Assembly (NCBI GenBank): GCA_032622095.1
Contig: CP136064.1
Coordinates: 38,058,426-38,122,425, forward strand
DNA length: 64,000 bases
Direction of reading: 5' to 3'
DNA from: Siphonodentalium dalli
Taxonomy: Eukaryota > Mollusca > Scaphopoda > Gadilida > Siphonodentaliidae
Every line of letters begins with the position of its first letter. Position 1 is the stretch's first letter. The notes below the pieces were generated by a model. It saw nothing but the letters and a program-made list of their open reading frames with translations. It had not been told where the DNA came from and did no database searches. The position numbers were made by a program, and so were the translations under genes. Shown here in pieces: positions 24,301-39,300 of the stretch.

Positions 24301-27300
24301 AATTTTAAGTCGATAAAAGGGGGATAACTCCATGAATCCACAAAAAAAAGGTCATAATCGACGGATCTCATAATCGCAGGTGACCAGGTTCCCATTGTAC
24401 TAAATATATTCCAAGTTTTAAAAAATTGACAAAAGGATGCATATAAAAATCTCGGACAAAGTTTCATCTATGGACATAAGGACTGACAAGCAGATTCCTA
24501 TTCATATTAGACAAGTAAACAACAATGAGACAGTAAGAATATGAATTTGTTTACAGCTATTATACTTTACTGATGACACATGTTATAATTTATTAGTATA
24601 ATATATAAATGTATATAACGTGGGAATTTCCTTGGTCAATTAATGATGCACAGAAAACAAAAACTAAAAAATAAATCCTTCCCCCGCCGCAATTTTCTAA
24701 AAATAAAAATCTGACATAAATCTAGGTATTTATTTTTTATGGCCAAAGGCCGATGTTTACTTGCGAACTTACCTGAACACCACAACATTTTCGCTATCTG
24801 TAAGGGTATGGAACTCCTTGTTACACATGTAACACACCGCCCTCTTAGGAATAAATCCTTTGATCGCTGCATTCCTCAGTCCTCTCATGTGCATATGTAG
24901 GTCATGGTTCAACAGTGATTTACAAGTCTCCATCAGCGTCTGCAAGTAAAACATTGTTGACTTATTAATAATATCTAAAACACTTAAATGGGTAGTTAAC
25001 ACAAGTACATACATGGGATTTTGAAGACGAGAGAATTTCAGCAAAATGCATGAAGAGGTACATGCAGAGTTTGCTGAATATTTATCGCAGTCTGTTAGCT
25101 TGGAAGTGCATCTGTTTTTCATTTCTACAAAAAAAGCTGCACTCAATAGACATAACATGGCCAGACTTTGAATGACTTGCTTTACAGACTACAATCTCAT
25201 ACTTTGGCATCTGAGAAAATAGGAATTGTTCTCATACTCTTTGAAATTACACAGAACAATCATCTTAACATTAAATAAACACATGGGTGCTCACTGTAAT
25301 ACATAATGAAACTATGAAATAGTGTGGCATATGTATACATAACTTAGTGGTCCATTGGTTAGCATGCTCGACTCATAATGTCATGGTGTGAAAACATCAT
25401 GCATTCGAATCAGGCTCTCTGCCATTGAATACAAAAAACTGTGTTGGTTGCCTTCGACAAATGAACTCAACTACATTTGTCGCAGGGGACTCGCCTGTTA
25501 ACCGAGTACCTGGTTGGGAGTCGATGGATATTGTCATATTGTCAGTACGCTAATCCTGATGTGCTCATTAGCTGCTCGGATTGCTTCCTCTTAAGCGAGG
25601 GTGGGTAATCAATGCTCTATGAAAACTAATTTACTGTGAAATGCGCTTTAAAAATGCATCAATTATTATTATTCATATTGACTTACCTGTTCATAGTTAT
25701 AGGTCTCCAGCATACCCAACACTAAGTCTTTCACTTCACCAAACTTTCCTGTGTTGTACGCTGGATCCTTGAAATATAAGTGGGAACAAACTACTTCTCA
25801 AACAATCGGAAAAGTTTCAGCTTGATATAATATAATTATTCTAAGGTGCTACAAACCCAGTCTGTTAGCATATGTGACCCGCCATATCAAATCCAGTCGT
25901 AAGTCGGGATTTTTTTACCCTGTGCCAATGCATTCTCTTATATATGCGAGTCGACCATAGGTCGCCTCGCATATATAAGAGAATGCATTGGCCTAACAAT
26001 TTTTTATCATTTTTTTTAAATAAATGTTTCTTACAATTTTTAGGACATAAAATAAAATACGACTGGATTTGATATGGCGGGTCACATATGCTCAGAGTCA
26101 TACTGACATACTGAGTCTATCGTAGTCTCATCTTGGAGCTACTAATAGTGAGTTCTGATAGGCACTAATGACATGGAATCCTGCAGTTTGGGAAATAGAA
26201 AATCTATGACAGGTAGTCTGACCCACTATTTATATGTTATATGAAACCAAGCCTTGAAATAGTATGTGTATGTCATTTGCAGAATGAGGTCCCCAGAGGG
26301 TGAATTTAGTGACTCTACTCCATAAAGCGGGCTAGCATCAATAACTTCTCCCTCTGGGGACCACATTCTGCTTAGGCCTCATCTTCTGGGAAGTATCAAA
26401 TAAACATTATTTTTAGTTACTTTTTCCTTTCTGTTCAGTTTCTATATCCCCTAAGATAAAATGCATAATCAAGGTGACTAAATTGATGAATGGGTGAACA
26501 ACACCAACTTCAACTGGGGAACTTCAACTTCCCCAGAGGGTGAATTTGGTGATGCTAGTATGCAGTGCATGATATCGTCACTAAATTCACCGTCTGGGGA
26601 TGTCATTCTGCAAATGACAGACAAACTACTTCAACGCTTGCCAGAAACATTAACTATATTATTGTCAGGGTCAATGAGATTGGTATCTTCCAGAAACAAG
26701 TCTTTGGTGTAAAAATCATATCCATTTTCTGGATCCATCGATCCACTTTCACTAAACGAAGTTGGTACCCACACTTAACACTTCTAGTACCGATACAGTC
26801 ATAGCTTCCATCATGTCCTCTGCCATTAAAGTGCCGCCCTACTGGTTTGTAATTCCCAAGTCACACATCACGTAAATGTTCTGTCATCCGTTTTTTCAAA
26901 CTACGCCCAGTTTCCCCAATGTAGGCAGCATGGTCACATTTTAGACATCTTAGCACATACACTACATTCCAAGTTTCACATAATATTTAGATGTATTTGA
27001 TGTATCCCAAATGTATTCATCTGATAGTGTCTTATAGGTGATTCACTTAAACATACATTTCAAATTAGGTTGGGATACCAATTTCGCAGTCTTCATGTGC
27101 ACTGGAATGTCCAAGAGGTTGGAATCTCTGCGGTAAGAAACTAGCAGTGTCATAGGGAAGACCTTCAACATATTGGTACTAGAAGTGTTAAGTGTGGGGT
27201 ACCAACATCATTTAGTGAAAGAGAATCGATGGATCCAGAAACTGGATACGATGTGTACACAGGGACTCAATACGAGGTATAACCATACATGAGAAAGCGC

Positions 27301-30300
27301 AGGAAACAGAGACGTCACAATAACGTCCTTATCCAGTTGAGTGAACTGATATAACTTTTGTTAAATGTGTATATGACTATATAAGATGTAATTGTCCAGA
27401 TATGTATACTTGCTGAAGAAGGCCAGCAGCCGAAAGCTTCTTTAAAAGAGCGTTGTTTTCATTATATATATACCTACAGTTTTTGTTTGAATACCGAAAT
27501 ATCTCATGAGTGTCTGGAAAGAAATATTGAGAATATCACAAGTAAGCCGCAAGCGAATGAGATGTTTCAGGTATTCAGACAAAAAAAATGTAGGTATTCT
27601 TTTTATTATATGCGCCTTATTAATGTCAAAGTTTCAAAATTAACTCTTACTTAATTAAAGAGCGCCTGTCAGTGTTTACAAACAGGAGAGAGTCTGTTAT
27701 GTACATGGTTAACTAGTGGTCAGTGTTAGTTGGCAAATAAAATTATCTTCATTTCTCTTGATTTTATTTAGTATTTAGTGGTAGATACATGTACACAAGT
27801 GATGTAGGCAATAATCTGTATCGGGTAGGGAAATACTGGTATGTCGGAGGGGAAATTTAGGCTAGGGGAAAGGGACCCACTGCCCCTCAAGTGGAAACAC
27901 TGTCTTTTTATATCTATGGACTTACTTGCATGATTTTCTGGAGTATTGCTGGCAGTGGGATGTGACCCATCATGCTGTTTAAGACATGATGTGTCCATTC
28001 TTTGAAATCTGAAACAGGACTGACAATCTTAATTTAACCCTTTACCCAACAAACCGGCCAAATAAAGCTTCAACAGCCTATAATATCTTTGGTCTGTATC
28101 AATAGAACCATACAAATATGGATATCATTGGAACCGGCTCCTTGACCACATTGTGATAGTTACAGTTAGCCCTGTGCCAATGCATTCTCTTATATATGCG
28201 AGTCGACCATAGGTCGCCTCGCATATATAAGAGAATGCATTGGCCTAAAAAAATCTTTTTTTTAACACTTTTTACCATTTTTTCTTACATTCTTTAACAA
28301 TTTTATAATTTTTAATGTGTTAAGCCAATGCATTCTCTTATATATGCGAGGCGACCTATGGTCGACTCGCATATATAAGAGAATGCATTGGCACAGGGCC
28401 CTTCTGTTGGGTAAAGGGTTAAAGGTGTATATTGCACTTTTTCGAACAGATAGTTTAGCACTCAGACAGAATACCGGCTTGAAGAATGAGCCACTTTCAA
28501 TGATTTTCTTATTTACTGAATACATTTAATTCAACAGTTCCACAAAATGTAACCATTCCTGATCAATCGACTTTCTCAATCTCCTTCAAGTGGGTCATGT
28601 CACGATCAAACTAGAACAATTTGTAGTTTCATATTTCTTTGGCTTGCGACAATAATGAGAACAATTTAACATGGTATAATACTCTCTTCTTTCAGTGTGA
28701 CCTAATGAATTTTATTATTTATTATTAGCACATGGTAAAATCAAATAGCCCCTTTCCATCTATTGCCTGCACTTTGTGCAATAAAAACTTTCTTTTCGGA
28801 CCAAACAGAACCATAACCCATCTGCTTTACCCGACTAGTATCTATTCTAAAACACCTGGGGATAACATATATTTTCCAGGGAAAGGACTTAACAAAAACC
28901 TGAATGGCGTATTGCTCGATCTTCATTTGAATGTTAATTCTATGCTTTCATGTTTATATTATTTGTGTTTCATTCTATTTAGTTCAAATCAAATATTGTT
29001 TAACCCTTTCTATACTAAATACTTATTGACAAGTAGGTCCTTTAGGAAATGTTCAGATAATAAGTCGAACAAATAGGACTCGTTCTGCACTTGTAATATC
29101 AGTCATTTTCTTATTTTTGTCTGAAAACCCCTCCATATGAATAATAGAATAATTCCAATTTATACTTTTATAAGTGAGTAGGAGAATCCATTAGTAAAGA
29201 AATGGTTAACCAACCATGAACCATTCAGATATCATGCCTGAAAACTCCAATATCATGTGCTGTACCATATCAGAAAACACAGCATCTTAACTGTGTAAAA
29301 ACATGTATACATATAGTTAGCCCATCCTTTGACCAAATGAATCCTTGATAAACATATGAAAAAGATTCCATCAATGACTGTCACTGTAAATAATTTACAA
29401 ATAAGAATAATGAATCGTGAAATTAATTCAGTTGAGCAAGAGTATTGATGCTTTAAGAACCTGAAGACAGCAGTTGATTTTTTTCACATTACTAGTACAA
29501 AAAAAGGCGTACCAATTAGAACTTTCTTGTCTTTAAAATCTTTTAGTTTTCTCTGTGGAGTCATCATAGTTTCCAACAACGGAAACCACAAGCCCTGGAA
29601 TGTAACACGAAAAAATGTATAATTCACAGAATGCTATCTACATATATCTGAAATTCACATGAGCCGAAAATCTAATTTTTATTATCTTCTTTTTATATTG
29701 ATATCAAAGAATAACAAGTGAGGAAACAACAAATACACACATTCATGCTCTCAATAATCCAGGACGTGGAAGAGCGAAACTCTTCAGTGCCCTGGCCTAC
29801 TTGCGACATGCGAGTAGAACATATTTAAAGACACACATAGTGTTTGGGTATTTTAAATAACACTGTTCAATAAACGAGGCAAAGCAATGATACCAGGCAC
29901 TACTTGGACACATTTTTTCCACACATGGGATTTGTTTAGCTAAACAAAAATGGTGATAATAATAATAAATACAATTTTAGTCTTAAGCAGAACTTTAAAG
30001 AACCCTATTAAAACAGCTAAAGTGGTCGATGATGTGTAATATTTACATTTTGCAGAATAAAAGTTCCAAATAATATGCACAGCTTTAATAATATAATATA
30101 ACCATAAACAATGGAATTAGTCTATTTTATCCCTATTGTAACTGTATTGTAAATATAAAAAATTTATTTTTCTAACATTACATGGAAACTTGCTGTAATT
30201 AACCAGATGAGACCCTGACTGCACCATATATCTGAAATAGTCTGCTGAGTAATCGAACAGTACATACACTATTAGTGGCATATTTATCCATGAAATTAAC

Positions 30301-33300
30301 TCATTCTTTGAAAACTTTGAACACAATGTTAACAAGCTTTAAAAATACTTCCACTGCAATGGAAACATTGCTTAGAGAATATCTTTTATAGCAAACAAAC
30401 CTCTCTGCCATTTTCATCCAATTTGTTTGAGTTTCTCTGACATAGCTGAATGATGACTAGCAGCACAGCCTGGACTTCGTGGAATAGTACAGTTTGATCT
30501 GCAAAAATACAATAGTAGATAATTTAGAGAGTGAATTACAATCTTCAAGCCTCATACTAAACCTCAGTCTGACTCAAGCATAGACCCGTATTATTTTAAT
30601 TGACCTGCGTCTAGACTCCAATTGATTTGAGGGATAAGGGGGAATCCCCAGCATGCGACTGCTAATTAATATTCATGTTTCTAAATAATGAACTGATTAT
30701 TAATTTGATTGATGAGCAACAATGCCCACATGTGCTAATAATAGCAGGCCTTCACTTCAACCTCTGCAAAGCTGGTTCTGCCAGAGAAAACTGTCCTATA
30801 TGATATCACCTTCACATGATTCATCATAAATTCAAAAAGGAATCATGGAGTAGCAGCAAAAATGTATGAAAGTGTCAATGACACTGTAGCTCAACTAAGG
30901 CAGGAGTAAATATTTTGCTGAGCAAGGAATAGAATTATAAAAAAGAAGGAAAGTAAAAAAGTTAGAGTAAAAGGATTGTATTGTGTAGATGAATTATTTT
31001 CATTTCAAACATTTCTCCAATAAATGTGGGCTGCAGGGTTTGCCAATGTATTCAAATTTGAAATCCAAGATGGCTGCTGGCAGCCATGTTTTATACTGAA
31101 TTTGGTATGAATTTTGGTGCCAATTGGATGAGGGATGTGGCCTGTAAGGAGTGCTGTAGGATTTAGTCATGCAAATAGTAATTAGTAATTCCAAGATGGC
31201 TACTGGCAGCCATGTTTTTCAAGGAATTTAGGAAAAAAAATCGATGGCTCCCATCTATATGTCACCCAGAAGATGCCTATGAAGTTTGGTGACAATCTGA
31301 TGAGGGATATGTCCTGTAGGGTGTGCCGAATTATTTAGTCAAAGAGTAAAATCCAAGAGGCTGTTGGCTGCCATGTTTTTCTACGAATTTCGGAAACAAA
31401 TTGATGGCTCCCATCTAGAAGTCACCCTGAAGATCCAAATAAAAGTTAGGTGATGATCGGATGAGGGATGTGGTCTGTAGGGTGAGCCAAAGGATTTAGT
31501 CATGCAAAGAGTAAAATCCAAGATGGCTGCCGGAGGCCATGCTTTTCATTAAAAATATTTCAAATTCGTTGGTTCTCATCTAGGTGATAATGATCAGACC
31601 TGTTACTTGTCACGTATTTGCCGTGAGACTCCCGCTTTCAGCATGCATCTCATGGCGACACCTCCTAATCTCATGGTTTGAAACAATCTTCTCAAACAAA
31701 AAAATAATGAGATGAGATGAGCAACCTCACATTATATAACTAATATTAACTATGCCAGATTGTTTTCATATTGGATTGCAAACAAGCTTTATGCATGACC
31801 CCTATATATGGTAATTTATATATGTCTCAGTAAATTGGCGACCACACATTATATTTTTGAAATGTCTGATTCTGTGGAAAGACCGGCAAAACGCCGATGA
31901 TACGATTCGAAGTTTAAGGACTCATGGTCTCTTGAAATGGTATGATAAAATTCAAAAGAAACATACATTCTAGATTTTAAACTATACAAGTCCGTTTCTG
32001 AATTATACTTTTTAACATGACAGTTGAAATCTCGTGAGATGTAAATGAACCGAAAGTAGTTTACGGTTGTTGATACATCGTGGCCTGCAATGTTTTCTCT
32101 AAAAATGAGACAATAAAATGTATAACTGCACAGTAACTGTTTTCCTGAAGAATACTTTGTTAATTTGTAATCAAACTTGCATGTTTCTGTATGATTGATA
32201 ATAAGAAATTTTGTGTAATTTTTTTCTTTATTGAAATTTAAAAAATGCAAAAGGAATCCAATTATTTAAAATCTCCCGGACTGTGACCCCAATCTCACGG
32301 AAAATCGTGACCAACCTCCCGGAAAATATTTTTTGAGGGTAACAGGTCTGATAATGATCCTAAACATGCCTGCAAAATTTCGAACAATTCTCCAATAAAT
32401 GTGGGATGCAGGCTTGGATTCAGATTTGAAATCCAAGATGGCTGCTGGTGGCCATGTTATTTTTATGAATCTCGGAATAAATTGATGGCTCCTATCCAGA
32501 GGTCATGCCGAAGATCCATATGAAGATTGGTGACGATGAGAGATGTGACTTGTAGGGTGTGACAAAGGATTTGTTCTTTGCAATACTATTAAGATGCCAT
32601 AACGGGAGCTGCAGGGGGGTGCAGCATTAATGATCCTCTGCCAATGCATTCTCTTAGATATGCAAGTGTCCCTTAGGCAGCCTCGCATATGTAAGAGAAT
32701 TCTCTGGCTTACAAGATCAAGGTAAATATTGTTAGACCAATGCATTCTCTTATATGTGAGAGGCACTCTATGGGTATCTCGCATATATAAGAGCATGCAT
32801 TGGCACAGGGTTTTCGCAAAATTTCAGGAAGCTCCAGTCATGGAAGGGTCTGATGAGATAAGCTGACAACATGATGTAAACAATAAATGTACATTATACC
32901 TTTGTCTGAAGTGATTTCTCCCAGAACGATTCCTGTGAGAGTCTTCGTTTTACTTCGTAGATTCTGAAAAACCAACAGTCAAACTGAATAGAGGATTATA
33001 ACAATTAATAAGTAATAGCTCAATGTCCACAGCTTTCGGGCCATGACCTTCTTCAGTGGAATCATAGTATATGAATATTATATTTTGCAGCAATAGTCAC
33101 TGACAATGATCAACACAATTATTATTGATAATTCTATCGATCATTGTCAGCGACTACTGCTGCAAACTGTAATTTTCATATACTAAGATTCCACTGAAGA
33201 AGGGTCGTGGCCCGAAAGCTATGGACATTGAGCTATTATTTATTAATTGTTATAATATTCGGTCCCTCAATACATGGACCATTCACTACTGGTAAATAGA

Positions 33301-36300
33301 GGATCAAGCCTTGAAATAGGGTGTCTGTCATTTGCAGAATGAGGTCCCCAGAGGGTGAATTTGGTGATGCTAGCCCGCTATGCGGGGTAGCATCACTAAA
33401 TTCACCCTCGGGGGACCTCATTCTGCAAATGACAGACACCCTATTTCAAGGCTTGTAGAGGATATCTACAGGTTTTGGTTGAACACCGGAATCATCTCAT
33501 TAGTGGCTACAAAGAAATGCAGAATTCTGTATTTTCTTGTAGCCATGAATGAGATATAGACAGATCACAATGCATATCTTAATCGAGAATCTTTTATTGA
33601 ATGAGTTGCGGATGGCTAAGGATATATTTAGTTATGTGCTATCTGCAACGAGTTTGATAAAAGATTCTCAATTATGATGCAAGTTGTGTTCTGTATTTAT
33701 TCTACAACATTATGTCACATAAGTTCAATCTATGACTGTCACCTTCATTTATACTATAGCTACCTTTATTGTTATTTAAGTCTGATGAATAACCAATAAT
33801 GATTGGGGCATGACCCGAAGCGGACTGTTGACATATGTATATAACTTTTCTTGGTGACGTCAACAAGAATTGTTCCGGCTTGTATTCCACTAGCGGTATA
33901 CAATATGTACTCAATGGCTAGGATTCCGTTGAATACATGTGCCTCACATAAATGGGTGTGGAATAAAAGATGGGTATTCAATAAAAACTTGTAGGTGTTC
34001 TTTTTATTATATGCACTATGTTATAAAATTACCAAAAAAACAGCTAATTTTGTTCTAAAGTTCACTACAAATTGTTTGAAAACTTTGACATTTGTTGACG
34101 GAAGTGGCAATGTGTACATCCCATTGGATGGTTTGCTCATCGCTAAATGACAAATATCGAGCATATCCGACAAAATAAATAACCCCCATTGTTTTATTCT
34201 GAAAGATGTGAGAAATGAATGCATACACAATTTAATGATAATAATAATATATTAAGACATATGAGTTAATAGAATCCAGAGGAAAAACTCTTTATCTAAA
34301 CGTCAATATGCTAAAACAGTCTGCCTGTTATTGATACGCGTTTAAACTGAATGTGATTCACTGTCATTCCCAATAGTATAACATCATCAAACACCGGGCC
34401 AATCAGAAGCTGTTCATTAAGGATACACCCCACAGTACACATGGGCTACAAAAATGGTAGCCATTTTAAAAGATGCTCTTTCGATTGTACACAATTTGGT
34501 AGCATGAACAATATAGGTTGATAGACAATTATTATAGAACAATTGCCAAGTCAAAATTAATCATAACTCTCAACTAAAATACGTCCAGTACTAACTGAAC
34601 TTACTTGTAACATGATGGCGAAGGCCCCCTCAATATCTCCAGCTTTTTCCAGAAGAAAAGCTGTCGATTCTGACATTCCGTGTTTTCTGCATATCTGAAA
34701 TTAAATGAACTTCAATATATAATTGAAGTAATTAAGGACACAAAAATATTAGATTTTCTCTTTCGGTTGTTTAGGCACGGACTCTTCTAAATATACTGCT
34801 AACCCTTTCTTTATTAAATGGATTCTCCCATCAGTTATACAATTACAGGAATGGTCTATTATTATTATTCACTTGGTGGGGTGTTCAGGTTAAACTAGCA
34901 TATGACAGTATGACAAAGAGATAATACAAGCACAGAAAGATTCATATTCTTTTGTGGGAAATGTTCAGTTAATAAGTTCAACAAAGTCATTTGTTGAACT
35001 TATTATCTGAACAGTTCCTAAGGAAACTACTTGTCAATGAGTAATTAGTAAAGAAAGGGATAACAGAATTTCTATACGAAACAAATTAAAGTCCTTCACA
35101 TTCTTATTTAAAAAAGATAAATAACTGTAGAAGGGAAAATATGAACAAATCGTTTGAACACTCAATTGATTGCCATCATAATAGTGAACATCCATACCAA
35201 ATTTCATTGATATCCCTCAACTGGTGGTAGAGATACGGACAAAAAATCAACAATTCCAAATCTACAAAGATGAATAACTCTACAATGGAAAACTGGAAAA
35301 AATTGATTGAACACTCTATAAAACGATTGAACACTCAATTGATTGCCCTCATAGTAGTGAACATCCATACCAAATTTCATTGAGGTTCGTCAACCGGTGA
35401 AAGATATCTGCTCGGACGAAAAAAAAAAAAAATTCCAGATAGACAAAGACAAATAACTCTAGAACGGAAAATCTGAAGAAAAAAACAATTGAACACTCCG
35501 TTGAATGCCCTAATAGTAGTGAACTTCCATACCAAATTTCATTCAGATCCGACTACTGGTGTTTGAGATATCTGCCTGGATGGATGGAAAAACGGAGGGA
35601 CAGATGTCGGATGGACGTGGAAATCTCCATTGAAGATTATTCCAGAGGCGAGCCGGAATTTATATATGCTTTCTTATCTTTGGTTAATGAAAAGATTATG
35701 AGAAACTGAATAAACCAATACTTGCCTGTAGTGTTTCCTCAAGCCTGTAACCTTCATTAGTCAAGATGAAGTTGTACACTTCTTGTGGTCTGTACTGACA
35801 GAGCAGGTCAATGTACATCTCAAAAATGTCGGGATCCAACACTATCTGCTTGTCTCCACTCAATATACTGCTGTTTGTTTCTCTGTGAAAAAGGGGGAGA
35901 ATATCGTATAATAGACTGTTTAACCCTTTACCCAACAGAACGGCCCTGTGCCAATGCATTCTCTTATATATGCGAGTCGACCATAGGTCGCCTTGCATAT
36001 ATAAGAGAATGCATTGGCTTAACACATATTAAAAATGATAAAATTGTCAAAGAATGTAGAAAAATATTATAAAAATTGTTAAAAAATGTAAGAAAAAATT
36101 ATAAAATTGTTAAAGAATGTAAGAAAAAATGGTAAAAAGTGTTTTGTTAGGCCAATGCATTCTCTTATATATGCGAGGCGACCTATGGTCGACTCGCATA
36201 TATAAGAGAATGCATTGGCACAGGGCATAACTGTAACCATCACAATGTGGTCAATAAACGGGTTCCAATGATATCCATATTTGTATGGTGTTATTGAGAC

Positions 36301-39300
36301 AGACCGAAGATATTTTAGGCTATTGAAGCTTTATTTGGGCGTTTTTGGCCGGTTTGTTGGGTAAAGGGTTAATAAACTGAAAATCACATTATATAGAAGA
36401 TCTATAAGGAGTCCCTGGTTTATAGCAAAATTTACAAAACGAGTTGTAGATTCTATTTATTACTTGATACAAAAGATCCATAAAACATACTTAAATTAAT
36501 AAATGTGATGTGAAACTAACAGTGGCTTCTATGAGGCCTGCGATGACGTTTCATGTAACTAAGCATTGTTTGCCAGCATAAAGAAATAGTCGCAAATAAA
36601 TAAGACTCTTTGACGTATATAATGGAGTAAATTTAATGAAAAAAATTTCAAACAATAGTCACAAACATCGATTTAGCATACGGAATGTAAACAGATGTCA
36701 AGCCGGAAGTCAAAGGTCACATTTACTCAACAATAATACATTTGGTTACACCTGGCACTATTTCCTGATATACAATGACCGTTGTATAACATTATTATAG
36801 AATGGATTTAATGCACAAATTTCTTATTATAAAAAAGACAATGTGGCTTTCAAAATCAGTGAGGTATTGCTCGAGAAACAAATAATTAATTTCTGATAAT
36901 CTAAACGTATTAACCTTAATGAAACTACACCCTGCAGAAACTGGAATAAAATCTGTGGTTTTGGTTGTAGTTTTTTAACGACATCCTGTAAGCTATCCGT
37001 CATACATAGAACCACATCAGCTGTTTGTTTCATGTCCATCACAAGTAATTCCTAAAAGGATACAACAGTCATATATCTATACAGTAACATATTTGTAAAG
37101 TTATATCAACTAGTTAATCAAATTGAGAATTTTTTTTTTTTACAACATCGACTTGCCACAAAAATAGGTATAAAATAATGATTCTGAATGTCCGAGTTGA
37201 AGACACAGTGTTGCCTGCATAAAAAGAAATTAATATATCCGAAACTGGTAACCTGGAGACTAACTTATAACCATTCCATAACTTGAACTTCCTGAAATTT
37301 TGTGAAAACCCTGTGCCAATGCATTTTCTTTATCTTATATGCGATCGCATTAATAAGAGAATGCATTGGCCTCATAATATTCACCATGACCTTGCATGTC
37401 AGTGCATTCTCTTATATATGTGAGGCTCCCAATGGGAGACTCGCATATATAAGAGAATGCATTGGAACAGGGTCTTTAATGCTGCACCAGCAAGGCTCCA
37501 GTCATTAACCATTTCAGTGCCAAGTTCGTTTTTTGTATCAACCCATATACCCTGTGCCAATGCATTCTCTTATATATGCGAGTCGACCATAGGTCGCCTC
37601 GCATATATAAGAGAATGCATTGGCCTAACAATTTTTCATCATTTGTTATTATTTTTTTACAATTTTTTACAATTTTAATAATTTTTTCTTATATTCTTTA
37701 ACAGACTTATTTTGTAGGTTTAGTGCCAGGGAATCTTACATTTTTCATGGGCATCAAAATTATTACTATGAATACTTGGTGATAGTTTTGAGTTATAACA
37801 TGCCCCTAAGGTTTTATCCAGTTTGTTTTTAAATTCGCTATAGCATGCTTAAGCATACCCAAAAAAAATTCAACCCAAAAAAAACAAAATTGTTTTTTAT
37901 TTTTTTATTTTTTAGGGCCGATTTTACACACCGTAAATTAGGGGCGATGAGATCGGCCCCTGGCACCGAAGGGGTTAAAGGGTGATGTCATACCTCGAGG
38001 TGTAGTAGAGCCTCTTTACGTAGATTTCCTTTCTCCTCCTCACTGTACCCCTCAGTGTTCATTATGGATAAGATATAATGGAATGCTTCTTGCTGAAAAG
38101 TTAAAATAGACAAAAACTTAATAAAGCTGGCAACGATCAAACCTGTAAATAGTGTGTATGTCATTTGCAGAATGAGGTCCCCAGAGAGTGATGCTATCCA
38201 GCACAGTGGGCTAGCATCACAAAATCACCCTCTGGGGACCTTATTCTGCTTAGGCCTCATCTTCTGGGAAGTATCTATAGTCTCAAATTAACATTGTTTT
38301 TAGCTGCTTTTTTCTTTCTGTTCAGTTGCTATATCCCCTAATTTTGCAGAAAATAAAATGTATAATCATGGTGACTAATGGGTGAACATTCACCAACTTC
38401 AACTGGGGAACTTCAATCTTATCCTAGGTCTCCCATAGCAGTTGAGGCTTAAGCAGAATGAGGTTCCAAGAGGATGAATTTGGTGATCCTAGCTCACCAT
38501 GCGGGATAGCGGCACTAAATTCACCCTCTGGGAACCTCATTCTGCAAATGACAGACACACTATTTGCAATAAATATAAAAGTCTGCAAAAACATCACCAC
38601 TAAGAAGAACATGGAGAAATAAATAAACTTGCTCTTGTATTCATTATTGATAGTTCTCATTAGAAAAATTTCATATGCTGAATCCATTGTTATGTAAACA
38701 AAACTGTTGCCATGATTTGTCAACAAACATTACTAATCATGTAGTATGTTAAAATATTTTAGTCTGATTATGGTTTTCAGAATCTTTTTCAATGCTATTG
38801 ACCTTTCCAATGTCAAGTTTTAATATTAAACTTTGGTACCTTAATATTGGACTATTATTATTATTAGACTTTTAGCAGTAATTTCAGTAATGTTTATATA
38901 ACAATGGTTCTGACATGCAAAATCTCATTATTGGAGAGTTATTAATAAGGGAAATAAGAACAAAGTTTATCTATTTTTTATGTACTTGTTGATGATAGTT
39001 GTTTCACAGACTGCTACGTTATTTTGCATGAACCCAATTTGAAGGCCTTTATTCTCTTTAAATCTGATTTCAGAATAAAAAGAATTGATTTTCCTGCTTC
39101 AAGGGTGACATTCACAGACTGGATGTGAAATTAGTCTATTAAAGCCTAAGATGAGAGGTAAATGAGTTGTTTGTAAGAATCGCTCTTGAATTATGTTCTA
39201 TGGGAGAAAATACGGAGTTGAAAATTTATGGTAATGAAATAAGATTTGCAATATATTTCCATTCATTTCCATTCCATTCTTTGTATAAAAGATCGTGAAA

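Noticed and set aside
24769-25158. 129-codon frame containing VPS8 exon 14
   Set aside because: Only 24773-24939 is exon; the upstream part is intron read-through before the TTGCAG acceptor.
25345-25420. possible functional tRNA gene
   Set aside because: The tRNA-like part is degenerate and is followed by a SINE body and ATT tail, repeated at 53061.
31849-32250. 133-codon frame on the minus strand
   Set aside because: It lies inside the hAT element, is not kept in copy B, and has no recognisable domain.
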